Below, piece after piece: positions 1-5,433 of a stretch of 5,433 nt of DNA. The notes beneath the pieces are model-generated. The model had not been told where the DNA came from, did not search any database, and saw nothing but the letters and a program-made list of their open reading frames with translations. A program made the position numbers and the translations under genes. Position 1 is the stretch's first letter. Each line of letters opens with the position of its first letter. The stretch is from Gemmatimonadota bacterium (GTDB taxonomy: Bacteria > GCA-2686955), in assembly GCA_026991065.1 (NCBI GenBank), contig JALXCG010000524.1, positions 1-5,433 on the forward strand, in the 5' to 3' direction.

Positions 1-592
1 GCGTAAGCCCCAAAAAGCTCTCCGCCGGATCAAGCTTCTGGGTCACCGGAGTCGGCACGTTCTTCGGGTCGTGGCATTGGCGGCACTTCAGTTGCGCATG
101 TGCACCCTCAAGCGAATACCCGGTGGGTGCGTGGTCAAATGCCTCCATCCCCTCCGCCGGCCACGCAGTGGTGCGCTTGGCGGCTCCGCGGTGCTCTTTG
201 TGGCAACTGTCACAGGCGCGTTCCTGTACCCGTACTACCTGGTGGTGATATCCGGTCTCACGGTCCAGAGTCGCGGCGATCTCTTTGTGGCAATCGAGGC
301 AGAGAGTGGCGCTCGGGTGCTGAGTCTCGTCGTGACAGCGAACACAAAACTGCTGCCCAATCAGGTCCCGATGAGTTCCGGTCAGGGTCGTCTTCTGTTC
401 CGGAAAAGCGACCTCCTCCAGCGGAACCGGCGCCACGCTCTGCGCAGCGTCCGAAGCAGTGGACGGCCCGGATGAGTCTCCGCAGCCCAACAGACCACTC
501 ACCGCGACCACAAGAAGCAGCCCCAGCCCCCGGCAGGCTGCACCGCCGTCGCCGGCGTCACGGCGCAATCGGAACCGTTCCCAACCAGACAT
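1..592 (-). CDS. Multiheme c-type cytochrome lipoprotein (partial; C-terminus outside the window)
   Basis: The first 197 residues are visible; the reading frame is still open at the left edge. The N-terminus has Arg-rich residues 6-21, a hydrophobic stretch at about 23-35, and a lipobox ending LLGC with the lipidated Cys at 37. The mature protein should therefore be anchored to a membrane facing the periplasm. Four CxxCH heme motifs are visible at 83-87 (CVRCH), 98-102 (CLDCH), 127-131 (CDSCH) and 170-174 (CRQCH). The stretch FDHAPTG (152-158) followed by GAHAQLKCRQCH (163-174) resembles a repeat common in periplasmic multiheme cytochromes, so more hemes may follow off-window. ATG at 592 was chosen because GAGGAG lies 7 nt upstream and the ATG overlaps the cytochrome b stop (TGATG). 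Gly rather than Asp follows the Cys, which does not suggest inner-membrane retention, though that rule is not universal. Inferred role: electron acceptor or donor for the two upstream-encoded cytochromes. Confidence 0.88.
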   Translation of the reverse strand, partial: MSGWERFRLRRDAGDGGAACRGLGLLLVVAVSGLLGCGDSSGPSTASDAAQSVAPVPLEEVAFPEQKTTLTGTHRDLIGQQFCVRCHDETQHPSATLCLDCHKEIAATLDRETGYHHQVVRVQERACDSCHKEHRGAAKRTTAWPAEGMEAFDHAPTGYSLEGAHAQLKCRQCHDPKNVPTPVTQKLDPAESFLGLT

Positions 593-1263
593 CACGAATC
601 TCCTCGTGGTGAGTCGGTCGCCCCTTGAGACTCCACCTCCGCCGCATCGTGGATCTCGTGCCAGCCGGTGGCCATGTGCTTGAACAGAGCGGTGACCGTG
701 TCCCCCGTGGTGGCCAGATAGATGTGGGCCATCATGAAAATGGAGAGGAAAAAGGCTCCCACCGAGTGGGCCACCGCCATCGGCCAGATCCCGCCGGCGC
801 CGAGAATCTTGTCCGGTGCCAAAGTCGGGAACTGCAGGAACAGGCCGGTGACCACCAGAATCGGCATCAAGAAATACATCACACCGAGGTAGGTGATCTG
901 CTGCAGAGGATTGAATTTCTGCCGCATGGTCGGCTGGATGGGGTGGGGGCCACCGCGATAGATCTCGAAAAGATAGAATCGTGCCTGCGCGATGGCGCGG
1001 CCCATAAACCCATTGAACACGGGCACATAGTGACGCCAGTTCCCTTTGACCAGATTGCCGGCGATGAAAAAGAGATAGAGCGCCGAGAGAATAAAGCCGG
1101 CAATGTTGTGAACCGTGATCGCGACATTGAAGGGCACCAGCGGCGAATCGAGATCCGCGTAGTGCATGCTGAGGCCGGTCACGATCAACACCGCGAAGAG
1201 AAACGCGTTGCTCCAGTGCCACAGGCGAAGCCAACCCGGGTAGAGATAGAGACGTTGAGTCAT
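592..1263 (-). CDS. Di-heme b-type cytochrome, Ni,Fe-hydrogenase/formate dehydrogenase gamma-subunit type
   Basis: A 223-residue integral membrane protein with four predicted helices at about 13-33, 46-70, 122-145 and 161-185. His16 (LWHW), His52, His166 and His180 sit in helices 1, 2 and 4. The 14-residue spacing between the last two, and one His each in helices 1 and 2, match the bis-His ligand pattern for two b hemes known from FdnI and HyaC-like subunits. These subunits exchange electrons with quinone in the cytoplasmic membrane. The frame is open further upstream to 1356, but ATG at 1263 is preferred: GAGGAGGT lies 7 nt before it, the protein then starts MTQRLYLYPGW as in this family, and it overlaps the preceding stop as ATGA. 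No hydrogenase or dehydrogenase subunit is visible; the neighbours are multiheme c cytochromes on both sides. The inferred role is quinone/quinol exchange with those proteins. The short hydrophilic tail after residue 200 is unremarkable. Confidence 0.9.
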   Translation of the reverse strand: MTQRLYLYPGWLRLWHWSNAFLFAVLIVTGLSMHYADLDSPLVPFNVAITVHNIAGFILSALYLFFIAGNLVKGNWRHYVPVFNGFMGRAIAQARFYLFEIYRGGPHPIQPTMRQKFNPLQQITYLGVMYFLMPILVVTGLFLQFPTLAPDKILGAGGIWPMAVAHSVGAFFLSIFMMAHIYLATTGDTVTALFKHMATGWHEIHDAAEVESQGATDSPRGDS

Positions 1264-2237
1264 CGCCGGGACCTCCTCTTTGCCGCAACCAACGCCCGCA
1301 GGCCGCCATGAACACAAAGGCCGATCAAGACCAACCAGAGGATTCGCAGGCTCCACCGATCGAGCACGGCATTGCGCGTCATGCCAATCACATACGCATC
1401 ACCCAGAATCGCGGCGTTGATGAAGCCGCGGCGCCGCCGGGATTCGCGGAACTGGTGTTTGTAGAGGGTGGTGGCCAGAATGGAGTCCTTGGAATGACAC
1501 GCGGCACAAAGGTGCTCCGATTCCTCTTTCGCCAGGATCTTGTGGCTGAATCGCTCAGTATGCGGCGTGTGACACTCCACGCAGCGCACATGGTCCCAGT
1601 GGAGTTCCGCGTTCGGTAGCCATTCGTGGGTCACCCTTATATAAGGGAACTCCCGGTCGGTAACCGCCTCGAAGTTGGCGGGATTGTCGTGGCAGTTCAG
1701 GCAAACCGTGTTATCGCGACGAATCACCTCGGGCACCGCGGTCGTCTCCTCGGTGCGATCGAAAACATGCGGATCGTGGCAGGTGTAGCAGTCGAAGTTG
1801 GCGCGAGTGCGCTCGTTCTTCTGCCAGTGCACGCTGGCCTTGAACTGCTCCTCGATACCGGCAAAGTCCAGCGCGGTAGAGAGAGAGTCCCCATCGTGAC
1901 AGTAGGTGCAGGCAAGAAAGTTGCCCTCCACCTCCTTGCGGTGCGGGTAAACCTCTTTGCCGACGATGTGACAGATCCGGCAAGCCAGCGTGCCGTGATT
2001 CGACTGCGCAAAAAGGCGCGGATCGATCCGGTGGTCGACCTGCTTGGCGGAATCCACCATCAGCGTCGGGTCCACGCCGAAGCGGGAGAGATCCGCCCCC
2101 GGCGCGTGGCACTGCAGGCAGTCTTGCGCCAGGTGCAGAGTGTCGGTCTGCGCATCACTGCGCAACGCCTGCGCCGCCCCCATGCCAGACGCGCACCACC
2201 CAACTCCGAGCGAAACGGCAAACCATTTCCACTTCAC
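1260..2237 (-). CDS. Periplasmic heptaheme cytochrome c with C-terminal membrane anchor
   Basis: A 325-residue protein from a GTG start. A signal peptide covers residues 1-24 (KWK, a hydrophobic core, then AQA as cleavage site). Seven CxxCH motifs follow at 40-44 (CLQCH), 86-90 (CRICH), 110-114 (CTYCH), 150-154 (CYTCH), 179-183 (CLNCH), 219-223 (CVECH) and 244-248 (CAACH). Many extra His residues (for example NHG before the second motif and PHT after the sixth) could serve as distal ligands. A single helix at about 296-316 is followed by KRRSRR, so the heme domain should lie in the periplasm with the tail inside. Spaced motifs such as SVHW and CVECHTPH resemble cytochrome c3-like doubled-CxxCH proteins. 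The segment YVIGMTRN before the helix carries no heme. It is the first gene of the operon and overlaps cytochrome b by 4 bp (ATGA). An in-frame start at 2360 would add 41 residues in front of the signal peptide and is disfavoured. Inferred role: electron conduit between cytochrome b and periplasmic partners. Confidence 0.9.
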   Translation of the reverse strand: MKWKWFAVSLGVGWCASGMGAAQALRSDAQTDTLHLAQDCLQCHAPGADLSRFGVDPTLMVDSAKQVDHRIDPRLFAQSNHGTLACRICHIVGKEVYPHRKEVEGNFLACTYCHDGDSLSTALDFAGIEEQFKASVHWQKNERTRANFDCYTCHDPHVFDRTEETTAVPEVIRRDNTVCLNCHDNPANFEAVTDREFPYIRVTHEWLPNAELHWDHVRCVECHTPHTERFSHKILAKEESEHLCAACHSKDSILATTLYKHQFRESRRRRGFINAAILGDAYVIGMTRNAVLDRWSLRILWLVLIGLCVHGGLRALVAAKRRSRR

Positions 2238-2245
2238 TGGCAAAT

Positions 2246-2249
2246 CTCC
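2246..2249 (-). promoter_or_regulatory. Ribosome binding site that supports the GTG start of the heptaheme gene
   Basis: On the minus strand GGAG lies 8 nt before GTG at 2237-2235. This GTG places the signal peptide exactly at the N-terminus, which decides it over the upstream in-frame start at 2360. Confidence 0.6.
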
Positions 2250-2290
2250 GGGTTCCGCGAAACACGCTCGGGCGATCGCATAGAATCCGC

Positions 2291-2337
2291 CGGACGGCGC
2301 ACTCTCATCTGGATCGTCCGGTTGATGTTTCGTCCGG
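2291..2337. repeat. Three copies of CGTCCGG in the leader of the cytochrome operon
   Basis: TCGTCCGG occurs on the plus strand at 2314-2321 and again at 2330-2337, 16 bp apart start to start. A third copy of the core CGTCCGG lies on the minus strand at 2297-2291, inside an inverted repeat CGCCG-GA-CGGCG (2288-2299). The cluster is about 55-100 bp upstream of the heptaheme start. It could be a regulator binding site or a leader structure. The repeats are seen directly; the function is inference, and a GC-rich genome can produce such short words by chance. Confidence 0.35.
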
Positions 2338-2380
2338 GCCCATGGCCAAGTGGGTTTCATTGTCGAAACAGATGGCCCGG

Positions 2381-2409
2381 ATCTTGGGGGGAGTCAATTG
2401 GAGAGTCAA
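2381..2409 (-). promoter_or_regulatory. Possible weak sigma70-type promoter for the cytochrome operon
   Basis: On the minus strand TTGACT (2409-2404) is followed after 17 nt by CAAGAT (2386-2381). The -35 matches the consensus at 5 of 6 positions and the -10 at only 3 of 6, though the conserved A2 and T6 are present. It would give a leader of roughly 135 nt. A second TTGACT starts 12 bp downstream (2397-2392) but has no good -10. This is the best candidate found in the region, not a firm call. Confidence 0.22.
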
Positions 2410-2794
2410 GCATCTAGCGCTTTTGAAATGTATTCGGCCATCCGAGCGAAAAGTATTAGCCGCAATAAACTGCAATCATCGTTGTTTGCAGCACTTGCCG
2501 AAGATCTGCATCACTGGAGACTTCTATTCTCGTGAATGGTTTATGCGTCAATGGCACGGCCCACGGCAAAGTGTCGCGACGGATTTTTCGCGGGGAATCA
2601 AATTGAGGAGTTTCGGGTCCGATTTGACACCCGGATCCTGTTCATTCGCCATCGAATCTCCCTCATGGTCACCGACCCGCTTCTCCATTCGCATACAAAT
2701 ATAGTCGCGACAGTGTTTTGCAAATGCGAACAAATCATTCATAGATCGGGCGCCGGGGGCACGCCGCGGGCTTCGTAAAACCACCCACAAAGGC

Positions 2795-2806
2795 CCGGCC
2801 GGCCGG
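2795..2806. repeat. 12-bp perfect palindrome CCGGCCGGCCGG
   Basis: A self-complementary GC block in the intergenic region. No T-tract follows on either strand, so it is not an intrinsic terminator. Function unknown. Confidence 0.4.
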
Positions 2807-2849
2807 CGCGGATCATCACAATTTCTTATCGGTCAATGCCATCCAGGAT

Positions 2850-2861
2850 TGCCCGCGGGCA
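2850..2861. repeat. 12-bp perfect palindrome TGCCCGCGGGCA
   Basis: A perfect dyad in non-coding DNA, about 465 bp upstream of the protease start. Its A/T ends and GC core resemble a dimeric regulator site in form only. No T-tract is adjacent. Function unknown. Confidence 0.4.
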
Positions 2862-3313
2862 GTTTCGGAATTCTCAGCGCTTTCATTAGCCCCTGCGCGC
2901 TAACGGTTTCGTTTTTGCTTGCGCGGCATCCGGACCCAGAAGACGCAGGTTCGGTTCATCGGCACCTACCGCGCGTTTTATTCTGCGGCCGTGTCTTTTC
3001 TTGCGGAAACTGCATGGATCCTCCCTCTTCCGGCGACCCCAGTGCACAAAACTTTTCCTCTGCGCCAAACTTCGGCGGAGCGGTCTTGTCCCCCCATTCG
3101 GACACGATTGAGCAAGGCGTGGCCCCATCTCGCGAGTCTCGATCACCCTCCATCGTTTTGCTCGCCCTCGCGGCACCCCTCCAGAAACCGCGCTCCAATC
3201 CAACAGGTCGGACAAGCGCGACCGCTCTCACACCCGGCGGACAAGTGCGAAACAATCTCAAGCAAAATGCAGGTTAGAATTCTCTGGAACGATAGTCGAT
3301 CGCATTTCCGCCT

Positions 3314-3317
3314 GGAG
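3314..3317 (+). promoter_or_regulatory. Ribosome binding site that supports the TTG start of the protease gene
   Basis: GGAG lies 7 nt before TTG at 3325-3327. The frame has no usable ATG before codon 39, and starting there would remove the signal peptide, so the TTG with this site is the best start. Confidence 0.5.
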
Positions 3318-3324
3318 CCGTCAG

Positions 3325-4863
3325 TTGCAACTCACCATATCCCAATGCATTAGGACGCAGTGTAAAGTTCTGCGCCGACCATTCCCACTGCTCGTCGCGC
3401 TGCTGGCCAACACCGGAATCGCGGCCCGGAACCCGCCCATGAGTCCCGCGCAGCATTCCCGGCCGGCGACTCCCCGCTGGATCGATGACGGCGATCAGAA
3501 TCGGTTGGACGATCACCTGGAGGAGTTCGGCGATCGGGGCGACACCCTTCTGGTCGACTTTCTTCTGGCTTTTGACCCGGATTCCTGGCGCGGCGACCGC
3601 ACCACCATTGTGCAGGATCTGGAGCAGATCCTCGACGCCCACCCCGGCGACAGTGGCCCCGCAACCATCCATTATCTTTACGATGTCGTACCGGCGATCG
3701 CGATCAACGACGCTGAACTCTCCTACCCGCTGTGGATTGAGGGAGACGGCTATCTCGACCCGCTTTTCGCCGACCTGCTGGGCGAGGAATCTCCACTGCC
3801 GATCACCATGGTCGAAGCGATCCACCGCTTCCTTCCCGCCACCACCGATTACCTAGTCGCCGACCATGTGGTCCCCGATTTCTGGACCCCCGCCCCGATC
3901 CCCGGCCCGGCTGCCGGGCAACCCGCGCTGGTCGCGGTCGTCGACACGGGTGTGGAGGACCTGGGAATCGATTCCTGGCTCTATGCCGGCGGCTATGACG
4001 CTTTCGCCGACACCGCGGGCAACCCCGGCGACCTGAGCGCGACAACCGGCCTCTATCACGGCACCCGCGTCGCCTACGCGGCGACCGGCCTGGCCTTCTC
4101 CAATGCCGATCTCTTTGGCGTGGCTCCGCTGAGTGGCGTTCTCGACATTCGCATCGCCGAGAACTCCACCGATTTCGGCTCAACCACGGCAACCGTGCTC
4201 AAGGCACTGGACTGGATCTGGGTCAATCGCAACACAACCTTTCAAGCCAACTACGGTCAACTCTTCCCGCGGATCGACGCCGTTAACTTCTCCTACGCCG
4301 ACATGGGCCCGGTGGCGCACCGCTTCGTCCCCGGATCAGGCAACGGCTGCTCCACGGTGGCTCCCTCCGATGGCCAGGACCAGGTCTCCCTCGCCGCCGA
4401 CACGCTCGCGCTCTACGCGGATATCCCGGTCATTGCCGCCGCCGGCAACTGCGGCGACCAGGGGCAGAGCGGCTTCGGCCAGCTCGCCGCCGCCTCCCAG
4501 GTGATCGCCGTCGCCGCCTATGACATGCTCGATCCGGCCAATGCCGCGGACGACACCATCTTCGCCTGGTCCAGCCACGGCCCCGGCCCACAGACCACGC
4601 CCAAGCCGGATCTGGCCGCCCCCGGCGCCGTGCTCTTCGACACCGGAACCTCCTTCTCCGCGCCCCAGGTCGCCGGCACCGTCGCCCTGCTCCGCGAGCA
4701 GCAGCCGCAAGCCACCGCCGCTGAAGTGCGCACCAGCCTGATACAAAGCGCGGTATCGCCCAGCGGCGCCCCCGGCACCCACGACGACCACTGGGGCTGG
4801 GGCCGTCTCCAGGCCGCCGCGGCGGCGGACAGCCTCGCGGTGATCCGCGGCGGCGGCGGCTGA
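3325..4863 (+). CDS. Secreted subtilisin-like serine protease (peptidase family S8)
   Basis: A 512-residue protein from a TTG start. Residues 1-34 form a plausible signal peptide: Lys14, Arg17 and Arg18, then a hydrophobic core ending GIAA. Residues from about 35 to 190 are acidic and probably hold the propeptide; the stretch IHYLYDVVPAIAI (115-127) resembles an I9-type inhibitor strand, but only loosely. The catalytic domain shows the full S8 set: Asp207 in VAVVDTG, His245 in YHGTRVA, oxyanion Asn375 in AAAGNCGD, and Ser443 in GTSFSAP. KPDLAAPG (427-434) is also typical. Cys342 and Cys376 could form a disulfide. The protein ends soon after the catalytic domain with four Gly, with no visible sorting or anchoring domain. 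It should cleave proteins outside the cytoplasm; the substrate is unknown. Its third codon positions are very strongly G/C. It stands alone on the plus strand and converges with ccsA across 19 bp. The family is certain; the exact start is less so. Confidence 0.9.
   Translation: MQLTISQCIRTQCKVLRRPFPLLVALLANTGIAARNPPMSPAQHSRPATPRWIDDGDQNRLDDHLEEFGDRGDTLLVDFLLAFDPDSWRGDRTTIVQDLEQILDAHPGDSGPATIHYLYDVVPAIAINDAELSYPLWIEGDGYLDPLFADLLGEESPLPITMVEAIHRFLPATTDYLVADHVVPDFWTPAPIPGPAAGQPALVAVVDTGVEDLGIDSWLYAGGYDAFADTAGNPGDLSATTGLYHGTRVAYAATGLAFSNADLFGVAPLSGVLDIRIAENSTDFGSTTATVLKALDWIWVNRNTTFQANYGQLFPRIDAVNFSYADMGPVAHRFVPGSGNGCSTVAPSDGQDQVSLAADTLALYADIPVIAAAGNCGDQGQSGFGQLAAASQVIAVAAYDMLDPANAADDTIFAWSSHGPGPQTTPKPDLAAPGAVLFDTGTSFSAPQVAGTVALLREQQPQATAAEVRTSLIQSAVSPSGAPGTHDDHWGWGRLQAAAAADSLAVIRGGGG
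4813..4826. repeat. 14-bp palindrome GCCGCCGCGGCGGC within the protease gene
   Basis: It encodes part of the Ala-rich segment near the C-terminus. A related CGGCGG run encodes the terminal Gly residues at 4847-4860. Most likely low-complexity coding sequence rather than a functional site. Confidence 0.3.
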
Positions 4864-4875
4864 CGCAGCACCCCC

Positions 4876-4903
4876 AAAAAACCTACCGGCGCGCGCTCAC
4901 CGG
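4876..4903 (-). terminator. Probable intrinsic terminator of ccsA
   Basis: Read on the minus strand, CCGGTG (4903-4898) pairs with CGCCGG (4891-4886) around the six-base loop AGCGCG, with one G-T pair. TAGG follows, then six T (4881-4876). The stem lies inside the last codons of ccsA and its TAG stop lies between stem and T-tract. The plus strand has no T-tract after this hairpin, so it should act only on ccsA and not on the converging protease transcript. The stem is short, which limits confidence. Confidence 0.45.
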
Positions 4904-5433
4904 CACCCGCTCCCGCCGCTTCGCCAACAGATACATCACCGCGGCAAAAAGCAGCTCAACGCCGCAAGCCAGGGCCAGATTGCGCGCCACATTGCCCGCT
5001 CGCCCATACGAGTGCAGGCCGACATTGAGCAGATTCACCCCGAACCAGGCGATCAACACAACCACATTGTTGATCACCAGCCCGGCGGCGAAACCGACCG
5101 GCTCGAACTGACGCGTCAAGCGGCCGTGCAGCAACACCAACTGCCACAGAACGATCAGCAGCGCGCCGTTCTCCTTCGGGTCCCAGCCCCAGAACCGCCC
5201 CCAGGACTGATCCGCCCAGATCCCGCCCAATATGGTGCCGAAAAGGGTGAAAAAGAGCGCCACCAGGGTCAACCCGATCATGTTCCGGTAGATCGCGGCC
5301 AGGCGTTCATGCTCGCGCGGATGCAACACCTGCTCAACCAAATAGACATGCCCGGCCATCCCGGAAACGATCGCCGCCCCATAGCCGATGGTGATCGTCA
5401 CCACGTGGGTGCCCAACCAGAAGTTGGAGTTCA
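4883..5433 (-). CDS. ccsA: Cytochrome c biogenesis protein CcsA (partial; N-terminus outside the window)
   Basis: The last 182 residues are visible; the start lies beyond the right edge. CcsA works with CcsB/ResB in System II to bring heme across the membrane and attach it to CxxCH motifs of apocytochromes. The signature tryptophan-rich WWD segment is present: IWADQSWGRFWGWDPKE at about 71-87 of the visible part. Three His match the known heme-handling positions in spacing: His9 in WLGTHV, His102 in LLHGRL shortly after the WWD segment, and His140 in GLHSYG. Hydrophobic helices alternate with these segments, and the tail KRRERVPVSARR is basic. The related CcmC and CcmF also carry WWD segments, but the GVNLLNVGLHSYG block favours CcsA. 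The multiheme cytochromes in the same window are likely clients. A ResB partner, if adjacent, would lie off-window. Confidence 0.92.
   Translation of the reverse strand, partial: NSNFWLGTHVVTITIGYGAAIVSGMAGHVYLVEQVLHPREHERLAAIYRNMIGLTLVALFFTLFGTILGGIWADQSWGRFWGWDPKENGALLIVLWQLVLLHGRLTRQFEPVGFAAGLVINNVVVLIAWFGVNLLNVGLHSYGRAGNVARNLALACGVELLFAAVMYLLAKRRERVPVSARR

Larger units (their letters stand above)
2238..3324. other. Long divergent intergenic region without a convincing gene
   Basis: About 1.1 kb separates the minus-strand cytochrome operon from the plus-strand protease gene. Open frames in it reach at most about 140 codons. Their translations are rich in Arg, Ser and Pro, match no family I recognise, overlap each other on both strands, and mostly lack a Shine-Dalgarno sequence. 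The part from about 2390 to 2750 is visibly more AT-rich than the flanking genes, as expected of regulatory or non-coding DNA. It contains the CGTCCGG cluster, the weak operon promoter, several short palindromes and, at 3275-3280, TAGAAT. That last word is a one-mismatch -10 for the protease gene but has no recognisable -35. A small RNA or a decayed gene cannot be excluded by eye. No tRNA and no terminator with a T-tract was found. Confidence 0.6.

Noticed and set aside
625-1311. 228-codon plus-strand open frame opposite the cytochrome b gene
   Set aside because: It is antisense to a clear membrane protein. Its translation is rich in His, Arg and Glu with no recognisable domain, as expected of a shadow frame.
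2238-2360. N-terminal extension of the heptaheme protein to a start at 2360
   Set aside because: It would place 41 polar residues before a normal signal peptide, whereas GTG at 2237 has a GGAG site 8 nt upstream.
1626-2417. 263-codon plus-strand open frame opposite the heptaheme gene
   Set aside because: It lies antisense to seven in-frame CxxCH motifs and a signal peptide, and shows no domain of its own.
2624-2629. Perfect TTGACA on the plus strand
   Set aside because: No -10-like hexamer lies 15-19 nt downstream, and it is nearly 700 bp from the protease start.
2950-2975. GGTTCGGTTC resembling a tRNA T-arm
   Set aside because: No cloverleaf, anticodon arm or acceptor stem could be built around it.
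2849-3353. Overlapping plus-strand frames of 142 and 144 codons before the protease gene
   Set aside because: They overlap each other and minus-strand frames, are rich in Arg, Ser and Pro, and match no known family.
3274-3825. 183-codon minus-strand frame opposite the protease N-terminal half
   Set aside because: It is antisense to the protease gene and its translation has no recognisable motif.

Overview
The window looks like chromosomal DNA of a GC-rich, Gram-negative bacterium with respiratory chemistry built on multiheme c-type cytochromes. Three things point this way: a lipoprotein signal, periplasmic CxxCH proteins, and a CcsA-type (System II) cytochrome c maturation protein. The phylum cannot be fixed from this sequence; Desulfobacterota, Myxococcota or a related candidate phylum would all fit. 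No rRNA, tRNA, CRISPR array or insertion sequence was seen.

Left part (1-2237, all minus strand): a tightly overlapping three-gene operon. It begins with a periplasmic heptaheme cytochrome c anchored by a C-terminal membrane helix (2237 to 1260). Next comes a four-helix, di-heme b-type cytochrome of the hydrogenase/formate dehydrogenase gamma-subunit type (1263 to 592). Last is a multiheme c-type lipoprotein that runs off the left edge (592 to <1). The stop and start codons overlap at both junctions (ATGA and TGATG), so the three proteins are probably made together as one complex. The inferred role is electron transfer between the membrane quinone pool (cytochrome b), the anchored heptaheme protein and the lipid-anchored cytochrome, but the direction and terminal partner are unknown.

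Middle (2238-3324): about 1.1 kb without a convincing gene, visibly less GC-rich than the genes beside it. It separates the divergent cytochrome operon and protease gene. It holds a possible weak promoter for the operon, three copies of CGTCCGG in the operon leader, several short GC palindromes, and one doubtful small ORF.

Right part: a secreted subtilisin-family serine protease on the plus strand (3325-4863, probable TTG start, complete D/H/N/S catalytic set). It faces the C-terminal part of ccsA on the minus strand (4883 to >5433). The 19-bp gap between them is shared with a probable intrinsic terminator for ccsA. CcsA would help attach heme to the CxxCH motifs of the operon's cytochromes. 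The protease has no obvious functional link to its neighbours.
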